From: Bacteroidota bacterium
GTDB taxonomy: Bacteria > Bacteroidota > Bacteroidia > Sphingobacteriales > Sphingobacteriaceae
Direction of reading: 5' to 3'
NCBI GenBank assembly: GCA_013288485.1
Contig: JABDBW010000004.1
Coordinates: forward strand, 1 to 63,624
Length of the DNA stretch: 63,624 bases
In this document: piece after piece, positions 28,122 to 36,419 of the stretch
How the letters are laid out: every line of letters begins with the position of its first letter
How positions within the stretch are numbered: the stretch's first letter is position 1
Program-made: the position numbers and the translations under genes
The notes under the pieces: model-generated
The model's input: the letters and a program-made list of their open reading frames with translations, nothing else
Database searches by the model: none
What the model was told of the DNA's origin: nothing

Positions 28122-29900
28122 ATGAAAATAATCAGTAAAATAGCTAAGGTAGCATTAGGGCTGGTATTTATAGGGTCATCAGTTTTTGCGCAAAGCCTTG
28201 CTGACGCTAAAAAAGCTATTGATGCCGAGCAATATCAAAAAGCAAAAGGAATGCTTAAAAACCTTACGGTTACACAGCCAACAAATGATGAAAATTTCTT
28301 TTACCTGGGATGGGTATACGTTGTGCAGGATTATCCCGATTCGGCTAAATTGACCTTTGCAAGAGGTATAGCTGTAAACGCAAAATCAGCGTTAAATTAT
28401 GTGGGTTTAGGCGTGGTAGAATTGATGAATAAGAACGAGGCAGGCGCAACGTCGAACTTTAACCAGGCTATTACTTTAGCATCTAAAAAGGACAGTAAGC
28501 CCTGGTTATATATGGGTAAAGGATACCTGTTGGATGCCCATGATGGCAAATTCCCCCCCGCTAAGGCAAACGCCGCTATCGACGCTTTAAATCATGGCAA
28601 GGTAGCAAACCCTAAAGACGCGGAACTGCTGGTTGAACTGGGCAACGCCTATCGCTCACAATTAAAAAGCAACGATGCTTACGACGCTTATAACGCGGCA
28701 TTAGCGCTCGACCCAAAATCGCCGGCAGCTAACGTGGCAGAAGGTGTGTTATGGAGGTATGCCGACAATTATGAAGATTCGGAGAAGCAGTTCCAGGCAG
28801 CTATAGCCATCGATCCTAATTATGGGCCGGCTTACCGCGAATGGGGTGAAACCGACCTGGAATGGTCGTCAAGCCTGGCCCGTACCGACGGCCCTAAGGC
28901 ATCGGCAAAGGTAAAAGAAGCGGTAGAAAACTATAAAAAGTATTTAAGTTTAACCGATGAATCGTTGGAGTCGCTATTACGCTATGCAGATTTCCTGGTA
29001 AACCTCGGCGATTATAAAACTATACAGGAAGTTGCTACAAGACTTTCAAAATCAGCAGCTATAAATGCCCGTGTATACCGTTATATAGGCTATGCGGCTT
29101 ATGAAAATAAGGATTATGTTAATGGTTTAGACGCCATGAACAACTGGTTTGCAAAAGCCGGCCCAAGCCGTATTTTACCGCGCGATTATTTGTACTTAGG
29201 TCGCTTACAAATTGCAAGCGGGAAGGATACAACAGCAGGCATAGAAACTTTGAAAAAAGCTGCTGATCTTGATACTACAAAAGTAGAAGAGGCTTATAAT
29301 GACATATTCGCTGTATATAAGAAAAGGAACGATTATCTCAATATGGCTAAGACCTATGATGATATGGTTAATAAGGTGCATAGTAAACTGTTGCTTACCA
29401 GCCGTGTTTATATAGGGCTTTATTATTACTTTGCGTTTACCGGGCAGGTTCGCGCGGCCAAAACGAATCCTGCAATTAAGCCTGATTCTACCCTGCTTAC
29501 AAGAGCTGATTCTGCCCTTAGTTTTGTTCAGCGAAAAGAGGCGGCACCAAGTTTTTACCCATCACAATATCGTGCTTATATAGCCGACCAAAAGGATAAT
29601 GATTACAATAATTTGAAAGGGCTTGCCAAACCTTTTTATGAGCAAATGATCAAGTTTCTTACCGCTAAAAGTTCATTAAGCGATAAAGAAAAAGGGTGGT
29701 TAGCCGATTCTTATGCTTCCTTGGGTATTTATTATCAATATCATGATAAGGATGATGCCAAGGCATTAGAAAATTTTACCAAGGCAAAGGATACTGACCC
29801 TACCAACAAACAAGCGCTCTACTACTTTGACCAAAAGGCGCAGCCGGCGGAACCGCCTGCAAAGCCGGGGGCTACACCGGCCAAAAAAGCTCAAAAATAG
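28122..29900 (+). CDS. TPR-repeat protein
   Basis: Signal peptide and repeated TPR-like helices (AYDAYNAALALDPKSPAANVAEGVLWRYADNYEDSEKQFQAAIAIDPNYGPAYREWG). Confidence 0.85.
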   Translation: MKIISKIAKVALGLVFIGSSVFAQSLADAKKAIDAEQYQKAKGMLKNLTVTQPTNDENFFYLGWVYVVQDYPDSAKLTFARGIAVNAKSALNYVGLGVVELMNKNEAGATSNFNQAITLASKKDSKPWLYMGKGYLLDAHDGKFPPAKANAAIDALNHGKVANPKDAELLVELGNAYRSQLKSNDAYDAYNAALALDPKSPAANVAEGVLWRYADNYEDSEKQFQAAIAIDPNYGPAYREWGETDLEWSSSLARTDGPKASAKVKEAVENYKKYLSLTDESLESLLRYADFLVNLGDYKTIQEVATRLSKSAAINARVYRYIGYAAYENKDYVNGLDAMNNWFAKAGPSRILPRDYLYLGRLQIASGKDTTAGIETLKKAADLDTTKVEEAYNDIFAVYKKRNDYLNMAKTYDDMVNKVHSKLLLTSRVYIGLYYYFAFTGQVRAAKTNPAIKPDSTLLTRADSALSFVQRKEAAPSFYPSQYRAYIADQKDNDYNNLKGLAKPFYEQMIKFLTAKSSLSDKEKGWLADSYASLGIYYQYHDKDDAKALENFTKAKDTDPTNKQALYYFDQKAQPAEPPAKPGATPAKKAQK

Positions 29901-29907
29901 TAACAAT

Positions 29908-29934
29908 AAAAAAGCCCCGATCGGGGCTTTTTTA
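29908..29934 (+). terminator. Rho-independent terminator
   Basis: AAAAAAGCCCCGATCGGGGCTTTTTT. Confidence 0.85.
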
Positions 29935-29949
29935 TTGAGGTGCCATTTG

Positions 29950-29958
29950 TATATTTGC
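29950..29958 (+). promoter_or_regulatory. nuoA promoter -7 element
   Basis: TATATTTGC immediately upstream of nuoA, after the terminator. Confidence 0.5.
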
Positions 29959-29962
29959 ACCC

Positions 29963-30334
29963 ATGGAAGTACAAAGTTTACCGGTTAATTATTTGCCCAT
30001 CATATTTCAAATGGTGGTTGCTTTTGGGTTTGTGGTTACCACCATGTTTGTAACCCATAAAATAGGCCCCAAACGTAAAACTAAAGATAAACTTACACCG
30101 TTTGAGTCGGGCATCGAGGTTATCGGCAACGCTCGCACACCCATATCCATTAAATACTTCCTGGTTGCCATATTGTTTGTGCTGTTTGATGTAGAAGTTA
30201 TATTTATGTACCCCTGGGCCATAAATTTCAGGGAACTGGGCACAACCGGCATGGTAGAGATGTTTATTTTTATGGGTACGCTGCTGCTGGGCTTTATCTA
30301 CATCATAAAAAAAGGCGCGCTTAACTGGGATTGA
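29963..30334 (+). CDS. nuoA: NADH-quinone oxidoreductase subunit A
   Basis: TPFESGIEVIGNARTPISIKYFLVAILFVLFDVEVIFMYPWA. Confidence 0.97.
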   Translation: MEVQSLPVNYLPIIFQMVVAFGFVVTTMFVTHKIGPKRKTKDKLTPFESGIEVIGNARTPISIKYFLVAILFVLFDVEVIFMYPWAINFRELGTTGMVEMFIFMGTLLLGFIYIIKKGALNWD

Positions 30335-30341
30335 AGCATCC

Positions 30342-30376
30342 AAAGTCTCCCCTACCGGGGGAGATTTAGAGGGGGC
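30342..30376. repeat. Dispersed repeat, 35 nt, copy 1 (nuoA-nuoB spacer)
   Basis: AAAGTCTCCCCTACCGGGGGAGATTTAGAGGGGGC, identical to 48311-48345. Confidence 0.95.
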
Positions 30377-30501
30377 CGATGGGCTTTTGTTTAGAACAAT
30401 TCTAAATATATTTCTTCGTTATTAGTGTACTTATTACAATCAATTTTATCGTAAATTTGCGCTTTCCGTTCAGTTGGAATAGGTTTTGAATGATATAACT
30501 C

Positions 30502-31044
30502 ATGAGTGATATTCAAATAGTAAACGCCCCTGCGGGTGTTGAGGGCACGGGTTTTTTTGCTACCTCGCTGGATAAGGCAGTAGGTTTGGCCCGTGCAAAT
30601 TCGTTATGGCCGCTGCCTTTTGCCACCTCCTGCTGCGGTATTGAATTTATGGCCACCATGGCCTCACATTATGACCTGGCAAGGTTCGGGGCCGAACGCT
30701 TAAGCTTTTCGCCGCGCCAGGCCGACCTGTTAATGGTAATGGGTACCATAGCCAAAAAAATGGGCCCGGTGCTTCGCCAGGTATACCTGCAAATGGCCGA
30801 GCCCCGCTGGGTATTAGCTATGGGGGCCTGCGCTTCCAGCGGCGGTATTTTTGATAGTTATTCGGTGCTGCAAGGCATTGACGAGATTATACCGGTTGAT
30901 GTATATATACCCGGCTGCCCGCCACGGCCCGAAGCCGTGATTGATGGTTTCATGCGGATACAAGACCTGGTAAAAACAGAATCAACACGCAGGAGAAATA
31001 CCCCCGAGTACCAAAAATTATTAGCTTCATACGGCATACAGTAA
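30502..31044 (+). CDS. nuoB: NADH-quinone oxidoreductase subunit B
   Basis: PFATSCCGIEFMATMASHYDLARFGAERLSFSPRQADLLMVMGT; CPPRPEAVIDG. Confidence 0.98.
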   Translation: MSDIQIVNAPAGVEGTGFFATSLDKAVGLARANSLWPLPFATSCCGIEFMATMASHYDLARFGAERLSFSPRQADLLMVMGTIAKKMGPVLRQVYLQMAEPRWVLAMGACASSGGIFDSYSVLQGIDEIIPVDVYIPGCPPRPEAVIDGFMRIQDLVKTESTRRRNTPEYQKLLASYGIQ

Positions 31045-31547
31045 TGGGTAAGATAACTAACGAAGAGCTTTTAAAAAGTATCAGCAATAAATTCGAAGGG
31101 CAAATAACCGTTGTTGGCGAGCCATATGGCTTATTGACGCTGGAAACTCAGTCCGAAAATATAATTGCCCTGTTAAGCTATTTAAAATCCGACCCAAACC
31201 TTCAATTGAGTTATTTAACTGATATTACCGCTATTCACTACCCGGAGCAGGAAAAAGCTATTGGGGTAATTTATCATTTGCATAGCCTGGTAAATAATGT
31301 GCGTGTACGTATAAAAGTGTTTATTGACGCTGATAATTGCCATATACCAACAGCAACTGAGCTATGGAATGGCGCTAACTGGATGGAGCGGGAAACGTAT
31401 GATTTTTTCGGGGTGATATTTGACGGACATCCCGACCTGCGCAGAATATTAAATGTTGACGACATGACAGCTTTCCCGATGCGAAAAGAATTTCCGCTGG
31501 AGGACCCTAACCGTGTTGATAAAAAGGATTATTTTTTTGGACGATAA
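31044..31547 (+). CDS. nuoC: NADH-quinone oxidoreductase subunit C
   Basis: WMERETYDFFGVIFDGHPDLRRIL...FPLEDPNR. Confidence 0.97.
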   Translation: MGKITNEELLKSISNKFEGQITVVGEPYGLLTLETQSENIIALLSYLKSDPNLQLSYLTDITAIHYPEQEKAIGVIYHLHSLVNNVRVRIKVFIDADNCHIPTATELWNGANWMERETYDFFGVIFDGHPDLRRILNVDDMTAFPMRKEFPLEDPNRVDKKDYFFGR

Positions 31548-31550
31548 AAG

Positions 31551-32762
31551 ATGCAGAACCACCCGGTATATACGGATAACGATCCGCAAGGCGAGCTTTC
31601 AACCCTTAACCTGGGGCCAACACACCCGGCCACGCATGGCGTGTTCCAGAATGTGCTGCAATTGGATGGCGAAAGAATTGTAAGCGGCGTATCCACCATA
31701 GGGTATATTCACCGGGCTTTTGAAAAAATTGCTGAACATAGGCCGTTTTACCAGATCACCCCGTTAACCGACCGCATGAATTATTGTTCATCGCCCATAA
31801 ACAATATGGGCTGGCACATGACGGTTGAAAAATTATTGGGTATTACCATGCCCAAACGTGTTGACTACCTGCGCGTAATTGTGATGGAACTGGCACGTAT
31901 ATCCGATCATATTATTTGCAACGGTGTTTTGGGCGTTGATACCGGGGCCTTTACCGGCTTCCTGTACATGATGGAATACCGCGAAGCAATTTACGAGATA
32001 TATGAAGAAGTTTGCGGCTCGCGTTTAACAACCAATATAGGCCGTATAGGCGGCTTCGAACGTAATTTTAACGCTATAGCTTTTAACAAGCTGCGTAAAT
32101 TTTTAAAAGATTTTCCACCGGTATTAAAAGAGTTCGAATCATTGTTTAACCGTAACCGCATATTTATTGACCGCACTAAAGGTGTGGCTTGTGTTACTGC
32201 CGAAGATGCTTTAAGTTATAGCTGGAGCGGCCCGTTATTACGTGCTGCCGGCGTTGATTATGATGTTAGGGCTATGGAGCCCTATTCCTCATACGAAGAT
32301 TTTGATTTTGAAGTGCCCGTGGGCGATAATGGCGATGTTTACAGCCGGTTTTTAGTTCGTAACGAAGAGATGAAACAAAGCCTGCGCTTAATTGAGCAGG
32401 CCCTGGCAAAGCTGGAAAAAGAGCCTTCGGATATTTTCCATGCCGATGTGCCCGAATTTTATTTGCCTCCCAAAGAGGATGTGTATACCAATATGGAAGC
32501 GCTCATTTATCACTTTAAGATAGTGATGGGCGAAATACCCGCGCCTGCATCCGAAGTTTATCATGCAGTTGAAGGCGCCAATGGCGAGTTGGGTTTTTAC
32601 CTGGTAAGCGATGGCGGACGCTCGCCCTACCGTTTGCATTTTCGCAGGCCAAGTTTTATTAATTACCAGATGTACGCCCCCATGAGCAGGGGGATGCTGC
32701 TGTCTGACGCGATAATAAACATGAGTAGTTTAAACATTATAGCCGGAGAATTAGATGCTTAG
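31551..32762 (+). CDS. nuoD: NADH-quinone oxidoreductase subunit D
   Basis: NLGPTHPATHGVFQNVLQLDGE; YIHRAFEKIAEHRPFYQ; GVDTGAFTGFLYMMEYRE. Confidence 0.98.
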   Translation: MQNHPVYTDNDPQGELSTLNLGPTHPATHGVFQNVLQLDGERIVSGVSTIGYIHRAFEKIAEHRPFYQITPLTDRMNYCSSPINNMGWHMTVEKLLGITMPKRVDYLRVIVMELARISDHIICNGVLGVDTGAFTGFLYMMEYREAIYEIYEEVCGSRLTTNIGRIGGFERNFNAIAFNKLRKFLKDFPPVLKEFESLFNRNRIFIDRTKGVACVTAEDALSYSWSGPLLRAAGVDYDVRAMEPYSSYEDFDFEVPVGDNGDVYSRFLVRNEEMKQSLRLIEQALAKLEKEPSDIFHADVPEFYLPPKEDVYTNMEALIYHFKIVMGEIPAPASEVYHAVEGANGELGFYLVSDGGRSPYRLHFRRPSFINYQMYAPMSRGMLLSDAIINMSSLNIIAGELDA

Positions 32763-33279
32763 AGTGGAAGAAGCCGAACAAGTTCCGGTTGAGTTTTCAG
32801 CCGCGCTAACCGATCAGTTTGCTGATATCGTGAGACGTTATCCCGAAGGGAAACAAAAATCGGCACTACTGCCCATACTGCATTTGGTACAGGCTGAATT
32901 TGGATGGGTTAGCGCCCCCGCGATGGATAAAGTTGCCGCATATTTAAAACTGGAGCCTATTGAAGTTTACGAAGTGGCCTCGTTTTACAGCATGTACTTT
33001 TTGCGCCCGCAGGGTAAATATGTTTTAGAGATTTGCCGTACCGGGCCATGCTGCCTGGTTGGAGCCGAAAAAATAATGGACCACCTGGAGCAAAAGTTGG
33101 GGGTTAAAGAAGGCGAAGTTACCGCCGATGGTTTATTTAGCTGGCGTGGCGTTGAATGTTTAGCCGCCTGCGGTTACGCGCCTGTGCTGCAAATTGGCCC
33201 TGAATATACTTTTTACGAAAATTTAACCAATGCATCGGTTGATAAGCTGATCGATGATTTAAAAGCAAAAGGCAAATGA
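32755..33279 (+). CDS. nuoE: NADH-quinone oxidoreductase subunit E
   Basis: VYEVASFYSMYFLRPQGKYVLEICRTGPCCLVG...ECLAACGYAPVLQIG (2Fe-2S thioredoxin-like). Confidence 0.97.
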   Translation: MLRVEEAEQVPVEFSAALTDQFADIVRRYPEGKQKSALLPILHLVQAEFGWVSAPAMDKVAAYLKLEPIEVYEVASFYSMYFLRPQGKYVLEICRTGPCCLVGAEKIMDHLEQKLGVKEGEVTADGLFSWRGVECLAACGYAPVLQIGPEYTFYENLTNASVDKLIDDLKAKGK

Positions 33280-33461
33280 TCAGCAAGGGAATGATGATTT
33301 TTCGCGATATACTGTATACCATATTGGTTGTGGTGTTGTTGCTGCCATCAAACCCGATAGGTGTAAACCCTGTGTTAAAAATGCTTTTTATAGTGATTGC
33401 TGTTGGGTCGCGTATATGGCAGCACGTTAATTATTATAAACAAACAGGTAAAATATATTAA
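33276..33461 (+). CDS. Small two-TM protein A of the nuoE-nuoF insertion
   Basis: ATGA overlap with nuoE stop; ends ...SRIWQHVNYYKQTGKIY*. Confidence 0.8.
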   Translation: MISKGMMIFRDILYTILVVVLLLPSNPIGVNPVLKMLFIVIAVGSRIWQHVNYYKQTGKIY

Positions 33462-33517
33462 TAAAATGGGACGCACATGTACCACATAAAGACTTAAAAA
33501 AAGGCAAATAACTGACA

Positions 33518-33697
33518 ATGGACAATGCAAATTTGATATTAGGAGATTCATTATTTGCATTTGGTTTAATTTTGGCAGTTATAACCGGCGGCATAAAGGA
33601 ATACACGATCATCCTGTTACCGCTGCTTACCGTAGCTTTTGCAACATGTGTGGTAAGGCATATTAATCATTACAATGACACCGGAAGGTTTTATTAA
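33518..33697 (+). CDS. Small two-TM protein B of the nuoE-nuoF insertion (not in the ORF track)
   Basis: Manual translation MDNANLILGDSLFAFGLILAVITGGIKEYTIILLPLLTVAFATCVVRHINHYNDTGRFY* (59 aa); C-terminal motif shared with A and C. Confidence 0.8.
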   Translation: MDNANLILGDSLFAFGLILAVITGGIKEYTIILLPLLTVAFATCVVRHINHYNDTGRFY

Positions 33698-33731
33698 TAC
33701 TTGGCGATCATATAAAGTTGAGGCAACAAAA

Positions 33732-33923
33732 ATGAAAGAAGTTAGCGACAGGACAAGATTAATACTGTGGGATGCAGCATTGCTGATAGGAATTGTGCTG
33801 ATATTTGCGCTGCACATTCCGGGTAATTACCGCATCATTATTGGTTTTAGTACTTCACTCATCTTGTCAAACGCTTTAAGAAATCACATTGCAGTTTATA
33901 AACTGAGCGGCAAAATATATTAG
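33732..33923 (+). CDS. Small two-TM protein C of the nuoE-nuoF insertion
   Basis: Preferred start MKEVSDRTRLILWD at 33732 (track ORF begins at 33675); ends ...NALRNHIAVYKLSGKIY*. Confidence 0.8.
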   Translation: MKEVSDRTRLILWDAALLIGIVLIFALHIPGNYRIIIGFSTSLILSNALRNHIAVYKLSGKIY

Positions 33924-33928
33924 CAGTA

Positions 33929-35293
33929 ATGGCACGCAAACTACTATTAGAACATATAAACGTACCCGGAATTGATACCTACGAGGTGTACCGCTCAAAG
34001 GGTGGCTACGCGGCAGTTGAGAAGGCTTTAAAAACGCTTTCTCCTGATGAGGTGGTTGAAGAGGTTAAAAAATCGGGCTTGCGTGGCCGTGGCGGCGCGG
34101 GTTTCCCTACCGGGATGAAATGGGGCTTTTTGGCCAAGCCGGAAGGTGTGGCCCGTTACCTGGTTTGCAACGCCGACGAAAGCGAACCCGGAACTTTCAA
34201 GGATCGTTACCTGATGACCTATCTTCCACATTTATTAATTGAAGGGATGATAATAGGCAGTTACGCTTTGGGTGCAAAGGTATCGTACATTTACGTGCGC
34301 GGCGAAATGATGCCGCAAATACGCATACTTGAAAAAGCCATTGCCGAAGCAAAATCCGCCGGATTTTTAGGAAAAAATATATTAGGCACGGGTTATGACC
34401 TGGAGCTGTATGTGCAGCCGGGCGGCGGCGCTTACATCTGCGGCGAAGAAACCGCGCTGTTAGAATCGCTGGAAGGCAAGCGGGGTAACCCGCGTATTAA
34501 ACCGCCTTTCCCGGCAATTGCCGGTGTTTGGGGTTGCCCAACGGTGGTAAATAATGTTGAATCAATTGCCGCGGTAGTGCCTATTATTAACGAAGGCGGC
34601 GAGGAATATGCAAAAGTAGGCGTTGGCCGCAGCACAGGTACCAAGCTAATATCAGCAGGTGGTAATATAGTTAAGCCGGGCGTGTATGAAATTGACCTGG
34701 GCCTGCCCGTTGAGGAGTTTTTATATTCAGACGAATACTGCGGCGGTATAGCCAATGGCAAACGTTTAAAGGCGGTTGTAGCGGGTGGGTCATCAGTGCC
34801 GATACTGCCGGCAAACCTGTTTTTGAAAACAATAAATAATGAGCCGCGCCTGATGAGCTATGAGTCGCTATCAGAGGGCGGTTTTGTTAGTGGAACGATG
34901 TTAGGCTCTGGCGGTTTTATCGCTTTTGATGAGGACCAGTGCATTGTTCGCAATACCTGGAACTTTACCCGTTTTTATCATCATGAAAGTTGCGGGCAAT
35001 GTTCGCCATGCCGCGAGGGAACCGGGTGGATGGAAAAAGTATTGCACCGTTTGGAGCATGGCCACGGCAGTTTAAGTGATATGGACCTGCTGGTTGACGT
35101 ATCTAAAAAGATTGAAGGAAATACTATTTGCCCGCTGGGCGATGCGGCAGCATGGCCTGTAGCCAGCGCCATACGCCATTTCAGGGATGAGTTTGAATGG
35201 CACGTGACGCACGCAAGCGAAGCAGTTTCAAGAAACTACGGACTTGCACATTATGCGGATCCGTTGCCCAAACCCGAGCCAGCGGCACAATAA
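33929..35293 (+). CDS. nuoF: NADH-quinone oxidoreductase subunit F
   Basis: GLRGRGGAGFPTGMKWGF; CNADESEPGTFKDRYLM; ESCGQCSPCREGTGWM. Confidence 0.98.
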   Translation: MARKLLLEHINVPGIDTYEVYRSKGGYAAVEKALKTLSPDEVVEEVKKSGLRGRGGAGFPTGMKWGFLAKPEGVARYLVCNADESEPGTFKDRYLMTYLPHLLIEGMIIGSYALGAKVSYIYVRGEMMPQIRILEKAIAEAKSAGFLGKNILGTGYDLELYVQPGGGAYICGEETALLESLEGKRGNPRIKPPFPAIAGVWGCPTVVNNVESIAAVVPIINEGGEEYAKVGVGRSTGTKLISAGGNIVKPGVYEIDLGLPVEEFLYSDEYCGGIANGKRLKAVVAGGSSVPILPANLFLKTINNEPRLMSYESLSEGGFVSGTMLGSGGFIAFDEDQCIVRNTWNFTRFYHHESCGQCSPCREGTGWMEKVLHRLEHGHGSLSDMDLLVDVSKKIEGNTICPLGDAAAWPVASAIRHFRDEFEWHVTHASEAVSRNYGLAHYADPLPKPEPAAQ

Positions 35294-35299
35294 GTAGAT

Positions 35300-35387
35300 T
35301 GTCATTCTGAGCGATAGCGAAGAATCTTCTACGAGCGATTAGCAGGGCGAACAAGATGTTTCGCTATCGCTCAATATGACAAAAAGA
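35300..35387. repeat. Imperfect inverted-repeat element in the nuoF-nuoG spacer
   Basis: GTCATTCTGAGCGATAGCGAAGAATCTT ... AAGATGTTTCGCTATCGCTCAATATGAC. Confidence 0.85.
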
Positions 35388-35420
35388 AGTAAATAAAAAT
35401 TTGACTAATATAGAACGTCA

Positions 35421-36419
35421 ATGAAAGTTACAATAGACGGAATATCCGTAGAAGTAGAGGCAGGAACTACTATCCTGAATGCCGCGAGGATTATTGGTGG
35501 TGATATTGTTCCGCCTGCTATGTGCTATTATTCCAAACTGAAAGACAGCGGCGGTAAATGTCGTACCTGTTTGGTAAAGGTGAGCAAGGGTTCTGAAAAA
35601 GATCCTCGCCCTATGCCTAAACTGGTAGCCTCGTGCCGCACCACGGTAATGGATGGCATGGAAGTGCAAAACATCACCTCGCCCGAAGTTATTGAGGCGC
35701 GCAAAGGGATTGTTGAGATGTTATTAATTAATCACCCGCTGGATTGTCCTATATGCGACCAGGCCGGCGAGTGCCATTTACAAGACCTTGGTTTTGAGCA
35801 TGGAGCCGTTAAAACCCGTTATGAATTTGATCGCCGCACGTTCAACAAAATAGATATTGGCGATAAGATACAACTGCACATGACGCGCTGTATTTTATGC
35901 TACCGCTGTGTTTATGTTGCCGACCAGATCACCGACCACCGCATACATGGGATATTGAACCGCGGCGACCATTCGGAAATATCAACCTATATTCACGCTG
36001 CTATTGAAAATGATTTTTCGGGAAATGTAATTGACGTATGCCCTGTTGGCGCGCTTACTGATAAAACCTTCCGCTTTAAGAACAGGGTATGGTTCACTAA
36101 CGCGGTTGAGGCCCACCGCGATTGCGACCATGCAAACTGCAACGGAAAAGTAACACTATGGTATAAAGGGGAAGAAGTTTTACGGGTTACAGCACGTAAA
36201 GATGTATATGGCGAAGTGGAAGAATTTATTTGCAACACCTGCCGGTTTGATAAAAAGAAAACAGCCGATTGGGTGATAGAAGGGCCGCGCAAGGTATCGC
36301 ATAAGTCGGTTATCAGTTCTAATCATTACGAAATGTTAAACCCGCCACCTGTTGTTAAAAACAACCCGGTTTTAATAGAGGCCAACAAAGAACAGTTTGA
36401 ACGCGAAACACGCTTATAA
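35421..36419 (+). CDS. nuoG: NADH-quinone oxidoreductase subunit G, short form (Fe-S N-terminal region only)
   Basis: 2Fe-2S ferredoxin domain with Cys residues; HPLDCPICDQAGECHLQDLGFEHG; CILCYRCVYVADQ; DVCPVGALTDKTFRFKNR; only 332 aa. Confidence 0.95.
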   Translation: MKVTIDGISVEVEAGTTILNAARIIGGDIVPPAMCYYSKLKDSGGKCRTCLVKVSKGSEKDPRPMPKLVASCRTTVMDGMEVQNITSPEVIEARKGIVEMLLINHPLDCPICDQAGECHLQDLGFEHGAVKTRYEFDRRTFNKIDIGDKIQLHMTRCILCYRCVYVADQITDHRIHGILNRGDHSEISTYIHAAIENDFSGNVIDVCPVGALTDKTFRFKNRVWFTNAVEAHRDCDHANCNGKVTLWYKGEEVLRVTARKDVYGEVEEFICNTCRFDKKKTADWVIEGPRKVSHKSVISSNHYEMLNPPPVVKNNPVLIEANKEQFERETRL

